Below are positions 54,808-64,000 of a stretch of 64,000 nucleotides of DNA, one piece after another. Where the stretch lies: assembly GCF_900747795.2 (NCBI RefSeq), contig NC_041402.2, forward strand, positions 195,463,489 to 195,527,488, given 5' to 3'. The DNA comes from Erpetoichthys calabaricus. Its lineage: Eukaryota > Chordata > Cladistia > Polypteriformes > Polypteridae. A program made the position numbers and the translations under genes. Every line of letters begins with the position of its first letter. Positions within the stretch are counted from its first letter, which is position 1. The notes below the pieces were generated by a model. That model did no database searches and was not told where the DNA came from. It saw only the letters and a program-made list of their open reading frames with translations.

Positions 54808-54895
54808 AACTCTTTCATTTCCCAAAGTCATTCTTCTGTACACCCAGAGGTCGCAGTCTCCATGCCCACTTCGCTCGCCCGCCCGCCCGCTGTCA

Positions 54896-57800
54896 CTAGA
54901 AGGTTGGTGGAGGCATTAAGCCAAGCTGCTCCCGCAGTGACTCCATGTCCATCTCCCAGTAGCGCTCATAGTAAACGTTCATCATAAAGGTAGCATTGCG
55001 CCCATTTGTCAGCGCCCACGGGACCAGCGTCGTCGTCAAAATCTGCAGCCTCCTGAGCCAAAAACAAAGACCAGGGTAAGAGGGGAATGTCATGGCAGAG
55101 CAGGGACAGGGCCACGTGGGCTACTGCAGCTTACCTGGCAGAGAGGCGGAGTGGTCCCAGGGCTGCTCCCAGAATGCACATGGGCAAGCGGGTCTGTACT
55201 GCCTCAAACCACTTCACGGCCACCTCACCTGGAATGAGAAGGAGTGCCAAGGAGGAGGTGAGCGGACACAAGTGGAGTCACGAGGCGGGCGCACTTCACG
55301 GCATCCTCACCCAGCATGTTAGTGGGCATCCCCAGCAGCGTGTGCACAAAGTCATGGACTTCACGGTAGCGCTGAATGACGTATGCCAGCTCCTCGTCGT
55401 CCACAAACTTCACCTCTGCCCTCGAGTCTGGAGTCACCTTCTGAAAACACACAAGCCGTTAGCTGGCAGGCGCCACCTGGACGAGAGCGGGTGGCAAGGG
55501 AGACGACAAAAATCAGAAGCCAAGCTGACCTTCGGGCTGGCTGGACAAAGCGTAACCATGGAAACTGCTGTATGACCGACCAGGCCAGCATTTGCTGCTA
55601 AGTAAGAGTGACACATAAAGTGACACATAACGAGGGGCTGGCTGCACAGGTGGTCCGGCCAAGAGTGTCTCCTCTAAACCCCCCTAATATTTACAGGCCC
55701 ATCCACCCGAGAGTCCTGGGTAGCCCGTGTCTGTCCCACTAGTACCGTATCCATTTAGAAAGACCTGGCACCAGATCACACAGTAAGGAGCCAAGGGCAT
55801 GGGTTATTTCACTGAGCAACAAACTGGTGCCCGAGTACCCACTGGGCATATCCAGCTCACGTTTCCGGATATTTCTTTAAAGTTTGTCACAGCACCCCCT
55901 AATGTATGAGCATTTGATGTAAAGCGGAGAGAGATGTCGGACTGAAACATTTCATAGGGGTCACTGCGTCTTGGAATACAAATGGCAAGAGGGATGCCAG
56001 CTTTTCTAAAATGGCGAAGGTTTACTAAGCCACAACTTAGATTAGGGACAAATAAAGGGAGCTCAAAAGGAACCAGCCAAACAAAGTCGATTCACTCCAC
56101 TGGGCCGCAAGGCAAGTCAGTCTGTTACTGGCCAGGCCAGGCGCCTACAGACCTTGGCAGTACCACAAGCGGGCAGGCTCCCTGTTAGCTCTACTTGGCC
56201 TTTCAAGCCCTCCACTGACTGAGCCCTGAGTGGCCTACCAAGCTCTGAGTGACTTCCCCAGTCAAGTTGGTCCCATAAAACATGGCAGGTGACACACTGC
56301 AGTGACCTCTAGTGACATGTGGAGGCGCTGCGTCATCTACTAACACAAGTGTTCCTCCAGCACTCAGTGACTTGTGCTTGCTGCCACCTAGTGTCCTGAA
56401 AGCATATGGCTGACTTCAATTCATTCTAATGTCCCATTTTAGTGTCACTATTGTGACTTGTACAGTGAAATTCTGACGCATTTGCTAAAGTGAATCCTCT
56501 CAGATGGCACACTCTGTGGAAACTCTGAACTCGCTGTTTTGGGTCTCCTTCTCCCACCAGTCCCACCTAAAGGCCAAGGCGGCCACATCTTTAAGGAGTC
56601 AGACTGCTAAGTGTATATATAGCGCCTTGTGCCCGTCTGCTTTCCTATAGAGTACACAATGGAGTGTGTGCAGAAGTGACTGAAAAGACTAATAGGACAT
56701 TATGAGTTATATAGCGCCCTGTACAAGTCACAGCTTGTAATGTCAGATGTCCACATGAGAAGAAAGGGATGGAGAGAAGTAAGGAGAGAGTGCCAAGACC
56801 TTGGCGAGGCATTGAGGGCGCACACGTGGCAATACAGAGATGTTCAGGATTGAGGGGGGCAGCACCCCAGGAAGCTGGCTAAGGAGAAACGTAACTTGGA
56901 TTGGTAATGACAAACGTGATAATGGCCAGAAATAAAGACAAAGGTATCAGGTCAGGTAATCCTGCTCGTTAACGACGGCGCTGGAGAGTGCCAAGGTGTC
57001 ACCTGTTGATTGGCACATGCAAACAGGAATTACCTGGCAGAGCAGGAGGGTCTCATGCTGTGAAGACTGCACTTGGATGGTCAGATGGACGGCGATATAA
57101 GGAAACAGACGGCACACAAGGACAATGAGAACCTGTTATATAGCGCCTTTCACATCTACCTCTAGTATTTCACCTTAAAATCTGTCACAAATCATGGTGT
57201 CAGAGGGGGGTGACATGTCACATGTTGTTTCACAGAATTTCACTAGACAATGAGGACCCAAGATAATTATATAGTGCCTTTCACATCTCTCTAACGTCCG
57301 TCATGGCGCTGCACAGGGTCAGTGTGTTGCATGCTGATTAAGCGTTGGAAGTTAAGGATTTCACTGGTCTCTGTACGCATGACAACAATGACAAATGAAG
57401 CCTTGGCATCTCACTGCCCTGACTCACTATAAAGAACGAGGGAGCTAAGCTGGGATCTAAGCTGGCACAGCTTTTAAAATTCTGTTTGCTGCATTATTAA
57501 TAACTATGGTACCTGGCAGAGGGCACGCTATGGCAAACGGCTTTGTGGAGTGTGTTATCCCTTCGATTTATGCTGTGTGTCCATGGACTCAATGTGTTTG
57601 GTGGCAGCAGACTTGGGGCACAGCCAGCATGATGACCTGGACTGGCATCACTGGTTGTGCCAACGACAGCAGACTGTGCTTATCCCCTGTCACCTTTCTT
57701 TTTTTAAGCATTGTATTTGTCCAGGGATCACACAAACCAACATTTCAGGACAAGATGTGATGCCCTAGGAGCCCAGATGGGGCACAAGCATATAAACCAG

Positions 57801-59906
57801 TAGATGCCAGGCCACCCCAGTTATCAAGGAGCTTGGCAAAATGTTTAATAGACCTTCATGTTTTTAATAAAAATGGCACTGGCAAGAAAAAAATTCACCT
57901 GAGCACATGGCATGGTGCCCGCCTGCTTTGAGTGGCATCACATGACCTAAACACAACAGCGCCCTGATATTTGTGATGGAGCCGGTGGTCTCTGGTCCTT
58001 GATAAGGAAGTGACAGGGATCAGAACATGAACTCTGAGACAGTCCCACCTCTACCTGGCAGCTCAGCAGTAGGTACGAGATGAGCTCAGGCATGGCATGA
58101 CGTTACGGCACACAGGGTCACGTGACCGGCGATACTCACATGGACGTTTAGAAACTGCACATACTCCTTTCCAAAGGTCCCATCGGGCAGTGCGTTGAGT
58201 CGGGTCAGGTCAAGGGTGGTCAGGCGGATTCGGGGTCTCTCCCTGTACCACAAAAAATATGGTCATTAGTAGCGGCCTTGACCACTGCCACCTGCCTGGG
58301 CAGCATGCCCTCCTGGTCCACCTCCCGGGCCCCCCATGGCCGGCCAATGACCTACTGCAGTATTTGGTTTCCTTCGGGGTCGTTTCTCATCCTCTCTCGT
58401 ATTCTCTGAAGAGCCAAGTGACCCGTCGTCTCCCCTAAAACTGCAACCATATCTGAGAAAGTAAAGAGAGGAGCAAATGTAAAGTCAGCAAACGAGGGGA
58501 TTAAACAGACCACCGAGGGGGTCTTACCGTGACGATAAGGGTCCCAAAGGGCCATGACGCCCGCTCCCACTGCCAGAAGCCCCTTCTGCAGGGGGTTAGT
58601 GGGGATGTGCGTCTTGTACAGGGCAGAATAGCACTCGTCGTCATAGTAACCATCCTTGGGGGTGAACGACTCGGGACGCTGCGACCGCCATCTTCTATGC
58701 CCTAAAAAACAAAGCGTTGACATCAGTTTGCTGGAGAGATCCCTACCCGATGGGGGGGCTTACGGTGGGATTTAGAAGTTACAAAATGTCAGCTCATCAG
58801 GTTTAAGCAGAATCTGCAAATGTATAAGAGGCAAGAGGATCTGAGGCTGGGACGCGGCACGGGTACGAAAGGGAAAAGGGGCACAGAAACTGCACCAGTA
58901 GAGGGCGCCAGTGCACTGAAGCCAACTGACTGGAATTGCAGACTGCAGCACCTATGAGGTCAGTCGCCATCATGAAATGCCCGTCGCATGCCCAGTGACG
59001 CTATGGTGACAAGCAGGGTTGTGGGAGGGTTAGCTGGCATAAAGGGCGTGTTGCGACTGGCACTGTGGGCTTATTGGTATTGCAGGGTGCAGTTAGACCC
59101 ATCATGACTGGAGGGCGACGAGTAAGAATATTAGTAAAGAAAACGAGTAACTGTTACGACACTGGGCACACGGCTAGCTTGGGTGGACTTGCTGATACCT
59201 TCAGTGGGAATGTCCTCCGTGCTGCTTAATCCAACTCGTTAATGTGCGCCCCACACTGCTGACCTGTGCCGAGTCACCCGCTCCGTCCACTACAGGTGGC
59301 TACTAACGACTTACATTTACTTCAGTGGACGGCGTCCATTATCTAAACCCGCTTTATCCTGAGCAGGGTGACGGGGCAGCCGGGGCTCCTAAACAGCAGA
59401 CATCGGGCGCAAGGCAGTAACACACCCTGGCCAGGACGATCACACACATTGAATTAACCATCGACAACCCACGCAGACACGGGGAGAGCATGCAAAGTCC
59501 ACCTGGGCCTTGAACCCCGGTCTGCTCACCGCTAGACAGCAGCATTAGCTCTGCGCCACCCCTGGCAAGCACCGTCCCTTCAGGTTAATAACATGGCTAG
59601 CACCGTTAATCAATTTATTTAACTAACTAACAAAACTGCAGAGACGAGCATTCCGGAGTCCACTCAACACCGAGCGGCTCGTCTTCTCCACCCTGCGGGT
59701 CTTCACCGGAGTCCATCTGGACCTACAAACGCAAACTCCCCGACCGTGTCACTCGAAAGTGCTCGGCGTCCCTGACACTCGTCCCTACTCAGACTGCCTT
59801 TTTATTCAGTTACACTACCGAGAAAGTCCTGCGCCGCCGACAGCTTGGACAGTCCGAACGATGACCGCACCGCCCTCAGCAACGTCTTCCTACTGAGCGC
59901 CGCCAT
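54896..59906 (-). CDS. coq4: COQ4, coenzyme Q biosynthesis protein, mitochondrial
   Basis: Seven exons: 59906-59819, 58701-58528, 58452-58356, 58242-58140, 55440-55311, 55228-55135 and 55052-54896. They total 843 nt and encode 280 aa, against 265 in human. COQ4 belongs to the mitochondrial coenzyme Q synthesis complex and is implicated in C1 decarboxylation and hydroxylation of the quinone ring. Matches: [67 protein letters not shown] and [10 protein letters not shown]. The family metal-binding motif HDxxH-(x)11-E is complete at about H183-D184-H187-E199. The N-terminus ([16 protein letters not shown]) is basic and serine-rich, as in a mitochondrial presequence. Intron 4 is 2.7 kb; intron 5 is only 82 bp and begins with a near copy of the start of exon 6. 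Confidence 0.95.
55445..58135. other. COQ4 intron 4
   Basis: No family recognised apart from stray module copies (atatagcgccttgtgcc near 56615, atatagcgccctgtac near 56710, tatatagcgcctttcacatc near 57138, atatagtgcctttcacatc near 57269). Confidence 0.5.
59335..59572 (-). repeat. SINE-like repeat, near full length, in COQ4 intron 1
   Basis: On the minus strand it starts ggggtggcgcagagctaatg, has a gttcaaggcccaggtgg B-box area, gcatgctctccccgtgtctg, and ends with ctgctcaggataaagcgggt. It is the most complete member in the window. Confidence 0.7.
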
Positions 59907-59922
59907 GCGTGTCGCTTTTCTC

Positions 59923-59930
59923 TGACGTCA
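59923..59930. promoter_or_regulatory. CRE palindrome upstream of COQ4 start
   Basis: A perfect TGACGTCA 17 bp upstream of the COQ4 ATG, in CpG-rich sequence. It is a candidate CREB/ATF site. Confidence 0.5.
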
Positions 59931-59934
59931 CACC

Positions 59935-60610
59935 CACACAGCTAAGCACCGTCTCGGTATGGCGACTCGCGAAGGACACGCCGCACGGCCACTAGAATCG
60001 ACAGCACTGGCGACGAAACCGTCCTGCCCAGTTAGATTGGGAGTGGATTACGAGCGGCGATGTCCAGAGAAACACGGGGACTGCAAATAAAACGTTAAGA
60101 GGCATCTTCAAGGGGACTTAATGTCGCTGCTTTACAGCTCGCGCGTCTTTGATTCAAATCCTCGGACTTTCGCTGTTTGTGTGTCATTTCTCCCCAAAGC
60201 CTGTGAAAGTGACAGCGCTTCCCATTTAACACATAAGATACGAAATAGAAAAAGAACACATTCATTTGGTTTTCATTTTTCTTCTAATGTTCATCCTGTG
60301 CGGATACCACAGACAAAGCTCCGTCACTTCTGCCACCACCTTATCACCACAACGGAACCTTCATCCAACTTCTCCAAGTTACTGAGAAACTTGCGGCTCA
60401 GACCCGCAGCCGGACGAGTCCTCTGCCTCCATCCAGTAAGCCCTGTTTTATGTGAAAATGCTGGTGTCTGCTTGAATTAACTCGCATTGGTCACAGCAAA
60501 TGTGTTCGGAGACTTTTTAAGTAAGGAAGATGGAAGTCCCGAGGTAAAGCATTTGTTGCATATGGAGAAATATTTAGGATTGTTTAAAATGAATGAATAA
60601 ACAAATACAA
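59935..60610. other. COQ4 upstream region
   Basis: CpG-rich to about 60070, then ordinary. A plus-strand frame of 119 codons at 60121-60480 is not recognisable and not supported as a gene. Confidence 0.35.
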
Positions 60611-60611
60611 G

Positions 60612-60740
60612 TTAGTCATCGTCCAACCGGCTATATCCTAACACAGGGTCACGGGGGTCTGCTGGAGCCAATCCCAGCCAGCACAGGGCGCAAGGCAGGA
60701 ACAAACCGCGGGCAGGGCGCCCCAGCCCACCGCAGACAAA
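60612..60740 (-). repeat. SINE-like repeat, 3' half
   Basis: ccaaccggctatatcctaac, gggggtctgctggagccaat and cccagccagcacagggcgca are the antisense form of the family's 3' region. Its head is missing. Confidence 0.65.
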
Positions 60741-60899
60741 TACAAGTATACATTCATATTAATGTGTAATGTGACAAGTGGTAAATAATAATAAAACTAT
60801 ATGTGAGCATAATCAGATGTGTCACAAAATGTTTTTAGATTTGGATACTTGTTTGTTTATGTGCTTAGTCAGTCATAGCAAGAATAAAGCTGTTAAAGT

Positions 60900-61010
60900 C
60901 AAGGGGGCGGGATCTAGCGGCGACTCGTTTTTTGATTGGTGCAGACGCGAGAGGCGTCGCTAAGGGGACACCGTTCGGCCAATAAGGACGAATTTCAGAG
61001 CAGAAACGCA
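60900..61010. promoter_or_regulatory. short CpG-rich stretch with paired CCAAT boxes
   Basis: gggggcggga, inverted CCAAT (gattggtg near 60935) and direct ccaat (near 60979) with several CpGs. Promoter-like but no transcript can be attached. Confidence 0.25.
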
Positions 61011-61029
61011 AGGAGGGCCAGGAAGTCAA

Positions 61030-61105
61030 AGCTTAGATATATAAACGCGAAAGTCACTATATAACAGTGAAAGGCGCTACATAACAGACATAAAAGGCAC
61101 TGCAT

Positions 61106-61166
<61 letters not shown>
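61030..61166. repeat. module cluster and (GATA)n
   Basis: cgaaagtcactatataac, gtgaaaggcgctacataac and aaaaggcactgcatgatag occur in a row before about 14 GATA units (61108-61166). This is the same composition as the satellite at 1228-2738 in embryonic form. Confidence 0.8.
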
Positions 61167-61168
<2 letters not shown>

Positions 61169-61169
61169 T

Positions 61170-61985
61170 TTAATTTGTCCAGAAGTGTAAATTAACATTT
61201 TTCAGAAGCACAAGAAAAATATCACTTCTGGCTGGGATGGTAAAGGAGCTGATGACAGGCCGGTAGGTGGCAGGTGACACAGTCACGGCCGCGCAGTTCC
61301 ATTTCATTGCGTATTTCGTGTTTGCGATCACAGCTCATTTGAGTGTTACGTATTTACTGTCGCCTTGTAGAATGTCGTGACAGTGATGTAGTGCCACTTG
61401 GTCAGGCTGCTGTGTTTGTAATTTACTTCTGACTTGTTTGGCCTGCGGACCCCCACCCCCGGTTTGTATTCCCTTTACTGGACAGCGTGTCCTTCCGCCC
61501 CTGCAGTGTCACGTCTGTCGGTGAGTGGTACAGAGAAGGCACACGGGATGAAGCGGGGCTGCTGGGGTGGTCCTGGGCTGTTGGAGAGCGGTGGTGTTTT
61601 TCGGTTTGCTTCAAAATAAACGCCAGTTTGCAGCTCTCCCCATGCTTGCTTATTTGTCAGGTCTGTCAGATTTGCTATTTTTCAGTTTATTTTTACCTCT
61701 TTTTGTTTTTAACATTACGATTCCCAATCCAGTCTGATATAAGAATTCCACTTATATCGGTGCGCACGCGCATTTGAACAACGCCGTTCAACAAAGTTCA
61801 CAAGTCAAACAGGTCGTGTTCATGTCAGGGGCACATCAGGCGTTTGTGCGACAGATATTACAAGGTGATTTTTTTTTTTAAGTATTTCATACGCGCTGCA
61901 CTGTCGGTTTGGGGGTTCAAATGACACCCCCCCTCCTTTACCAGCCCGCCAGGCGCGGCGAATTCACTGCGCGTTTCCGACTGCG
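61170..61985. other. gene-free stretch before CFAP68
   Basis: No recognised feature; CpG content rises from about 61760. Confidence 0.35.
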
Positions 61986-61994
61986 CGCCCCCGT

Positions 61995-62008
61995 GTCTCC
62001 CAGGCAAC
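61995..62008 (+). promoter_or_regulatory. RFX X-box-like site, probable CFAP68 promoter
   Basis: gtctcccaggcaac: a perfect GGCAAC half-site, a 2-bp spacer, and a first half (GTCTCC) with one departure from GTNRCC. X-boxes bound by RFX factors are typical of ciliary genes. The site lies in a CpG-rich region and is followed by a possible first-exon donor (cggcag|gtaaag, exon end 62056). Confidence 0.5.
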
Positions 62009-62059
62009 GCAGCTAAACAGTAGGTGAGGCGGCGGTGTGACAGAAGCGACCGGCAGGTA

Positions 62060-63545
62060 AAGCGGCGACTTTCGCGGTTCTCGTTCTCAGCTCTAAGTGC
62101 CTCTCGGTGGGGTCTCGCGGTTATCGGTCGCCGTTGGCTTCAATTTGTCATTTTACACTTTAAGATAAAAAAAAGCGCGCCGAGTCCTCGGAGGATTCAA
62201 GTGCGGCGAGCGACGGGATGGCAGTTTTTGTATCTTCTTGGGAGATTTCTTATCTGACACCAGAGGACGGGCGCACGTTAATTTAAAGCGGCTCGGGTCT
62301 GCAGGTCGGCTGGTGTGTGCAGGTCAGGAGAGCTTCAGTAAAGGCCGACTTATATTTGGGGAGAACCGCGCGGCCAAAATGACGTCAGAAACAGACCCCC
62401 CCCTAGACTGGCGCGCAGCCTGACAACTGTGGATTGTGGGAGGAGTTAAACATTTGAGTCGACCCATGTTCAGCCACGCCCCATCCTCGCCAGCCATTGC
62501 CCCCCCCCCCCACACTGCATGAATCTCCAACGGGCTCAGCTTCTGGTTTAAATGGCTGACCCCCACTGTACTGTCCCACCTTCTCAAAAAAGTGGAGGTC
62601 CTCTTTTAGATCCCACTACTGACTCCATTGCTGGGGCGTATTTAAGTTTGGACTGTTTCAGGGTCCTTAGCCCTCTTCATGGGTGTCCAGGTATAAACAA
62701 AGAGCGCTTAGTTTGGGGGGGTTTGGGGGTCAAGCCAGCATGTCGACATATGCATATAACTTTTAGGGGAAGGGAGGCATTAAAATTTGCATAGATTACA
62801 AAGGACAGATTGGGGGTTGGATAAGTAATTAAAAGATGAAAAGATTGGGGGCTTAAGCCTGTAAAGCCCCCTCACCCCCCAATGCCATTTCTCACTTGGG
62901 AAAGATGCTTGCTTTGTCTGCATACAATATTACTGGAGCCTGTGAAAGGCGCTATATAAAGTAAAAGGCAAAAGTGATTCAGACATAAATGCACAACTCG
63001 TCATTTTCTGGATATTCTCAACTTACTGCCCCCTAGAGGAGCAGCCGGGCTCTGCAACACTAAAGTGGCATCGCTCCCCCTGCTGGCACGTCACTCCTCA
63101 GGCCTGATCCCAAGTATCTATCTCTGCAGCCCACAGCCTCCACTCTGGAGCTCCAGGTATGTGGAGTTGCCTTCAGTGGGTACCAGGAGTCCAGCTGCCG
63201 ACCTCCAGAGGTCTGCCCAGTTCCATGCTGGTCACAATGAGGGTTGTTACCCGACTCAAATAATGACAACTGCCCAGAAAGTCAGCTCCACCTACTTGGA
63301 GCTCCAGGATGGAGGCTCTGGGCTGCAGTGATGCCCCTCCCTTGGCTGTTCCTTTTTTCTGGCTCTTTGGCGCCACCCACAGGTTAGTTCACCCCAAGGC
63401 AGACTGCGTTTTCATTCTGTGAGGTGAACCCTACCAAGGTACAAGTAAAGAAACAATGGCAGCCAAAGAGGACAGGGAGCCCGAGATGCAGACTCTAAAC
63501 ATGTGCCAACCGGGCTAAACACTCATCTTCTATTTTTAATCCTAG
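62060..63545. other. probable first intron of CFAP68
   Basis: C-rich run near 62503-62512 and a stray gaaaggcgctatataaag module near 62943. No other feature. Confidence 0.4.
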
Positions 63546-63756
63546 AATGTCAGACACAAGTTTCTGTTCCATGCTGAGGGCAACAGGCCACGGGGAGGTG
63601 TGGTGGCACCTGGATGACAGCATGAAGTTCAAGCAGTACGGGTGGCGCAGCGGTACCAGTGAGGATGCCTACTCAAGTCAAACGCTCATCGGTAACTGGA
63701 ATGAGGAGCACTTCAGTGTCAGCAGTGCCACCCGGAGCAGGCCTATGCCCTCCCAG
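63546..63756 (+). CDS. cfap68: CFAP68 (C11orf1 homologue), first coding exon, partial gene
   Basis: An acceptor tttttaatcctag ends at 63545; the ATG is at 63547 and the exon ends at the donor cccag|gtaaat (63756), giving 70 residues. GHGEVWWHLDDSMKFKQYGW, then RSGTSEDAYSSQTLIGNWNE and EHFSV, align with human CFAP68 (GHGEVW, FFQYGWRCTTNENTYSNRTL, MGNWNQE). The protein is a small microtubule inner protein of axonemal doublets. The remaining exons must lie beyond the window; 63757-64000 is intron sequence with nothing recognisable. The upstream X-box-like site supports the ciliary assignment. Confidence 0.85.
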
Positions 63757-64000
63757 GTAAATACAAAGGGCATTACCCTCGCGCACAGTGGGCACAGCAC
63801 CACAAGTGTTACAGACCATAAGGCGGCAGTCCCACGCGGACTTAGGGGTTCATGCGAGCAGGTAAGCGTGTGCCACGGCTCTGCTCCTCACACCATCCCT
63901 GTTCAGGATGTGCAGCCCGTCTTTCGTGGATGAAGCCAGAAGGCATGACACCCAATGGAGGACCAATGGGCAAACCTCGCCGATTCTGGGGTCTCGGTCT
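63757..64000. other. CFAP68 intron, incomplete
   Basis: No second CFAP68 exon is visible before the window ends. Confidence 0.4.

Noticed and set aside
60121-60480. Plus-strand frame of 119 codons upstream of COQ4 as a divergent gene
   Set aside because: No family match, ordinary composition, and no splice or promoter support beyond the COQ4 CpG region.

Overview
This is nuclear DNA of a vertebrate, most likely a ray-finned fish. The genes are spliced with canonical GT-AG introns, the encoded proteins are vertebrate orthologues, and the spacers hold Tc1/mariner, L2, RTE and CR1-like LINEs, a hAT MITE, tRNA-derived SINE-like repeats and long (GATA)n/(TATC)n arrays. Dozens of stray copies of a short module reading gaaaggcgctatata in either orientation, and a SINE-like family ending in a 'gctccagcagaccccc' type of tail, remind me of bichir/reedfish (Polypteriformes). 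That placement is an inference, not something the window proves.

Four protein-coding genes can be assembled. TRUB2 (+, coding span 18279-28264, 8 exons, 333 aa) is a TruB-family mitochondrial pseudouridine synthase. ENTPD8 (-, 47202-34733, 9 coding exons, about 494 aa) is a two-pass membrane ecto-nucleotidase with all five apyrase conserved regions. COQ4 (-, 59906-54896, 7 exons, 280 aa) is a mitochondrial coenzyme Q biosynthesis protein with an intact HDxxH-(x)11-E metal site. CFAP68 (+, first coding exon 63546-63756, running off the window) is a ciliary microtubule inner protein, with an RFX X-box-like site in the CpG-rich region upstream. They are not a functional operon. TRUB2 and COQ4 are neighbours in mammals too, and both act in mitochondria; ENTPD8 and CFAP68 come from other mammalian neighbourhoods.

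Layout: 1-18.1 kb is gene-poor. It holds a 1.5 kb (GATA)n composite satellite, a CpG-rich interval with two small unassigned ORFs near 4 kb, a 353-bp hAT-like MITE, a 101-unit array of an exact 10-bp repeat (10691-11700), CR1-like and RTE LINE relics and a degenerate Tc1. 18.1-28.4 kb is TRUB2; its intron 2 carries a Tc1 element into which a 412-bp element with perfect 63-bp inverted repeats has jumped. 28.4-34.1 kb is intergenic with an antisense L2 relic and long G/C homopolymers. 34.1-47.2 kb is ENTPD8, whose 8-kb first coding intron is full of transposon debris. 47.2-54.8 kb is intergenic, with a perfect 28-bp-arm hairpin and a diverged copy of the sequences that flank TRUB2. 54.8-60 kb is COQ4 and 60-64 kb leads into CFAP68.

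The strongest structural observations are these: a diverged, collinear copy of the TRUB2 flanks lying next to COQ4 but without TRUB2; the nested long-TIR element; the indel-free decamer array; the 76-nt hairpin; and a 19-nt near-duplication at both splice borders of COQ4 intron 5.
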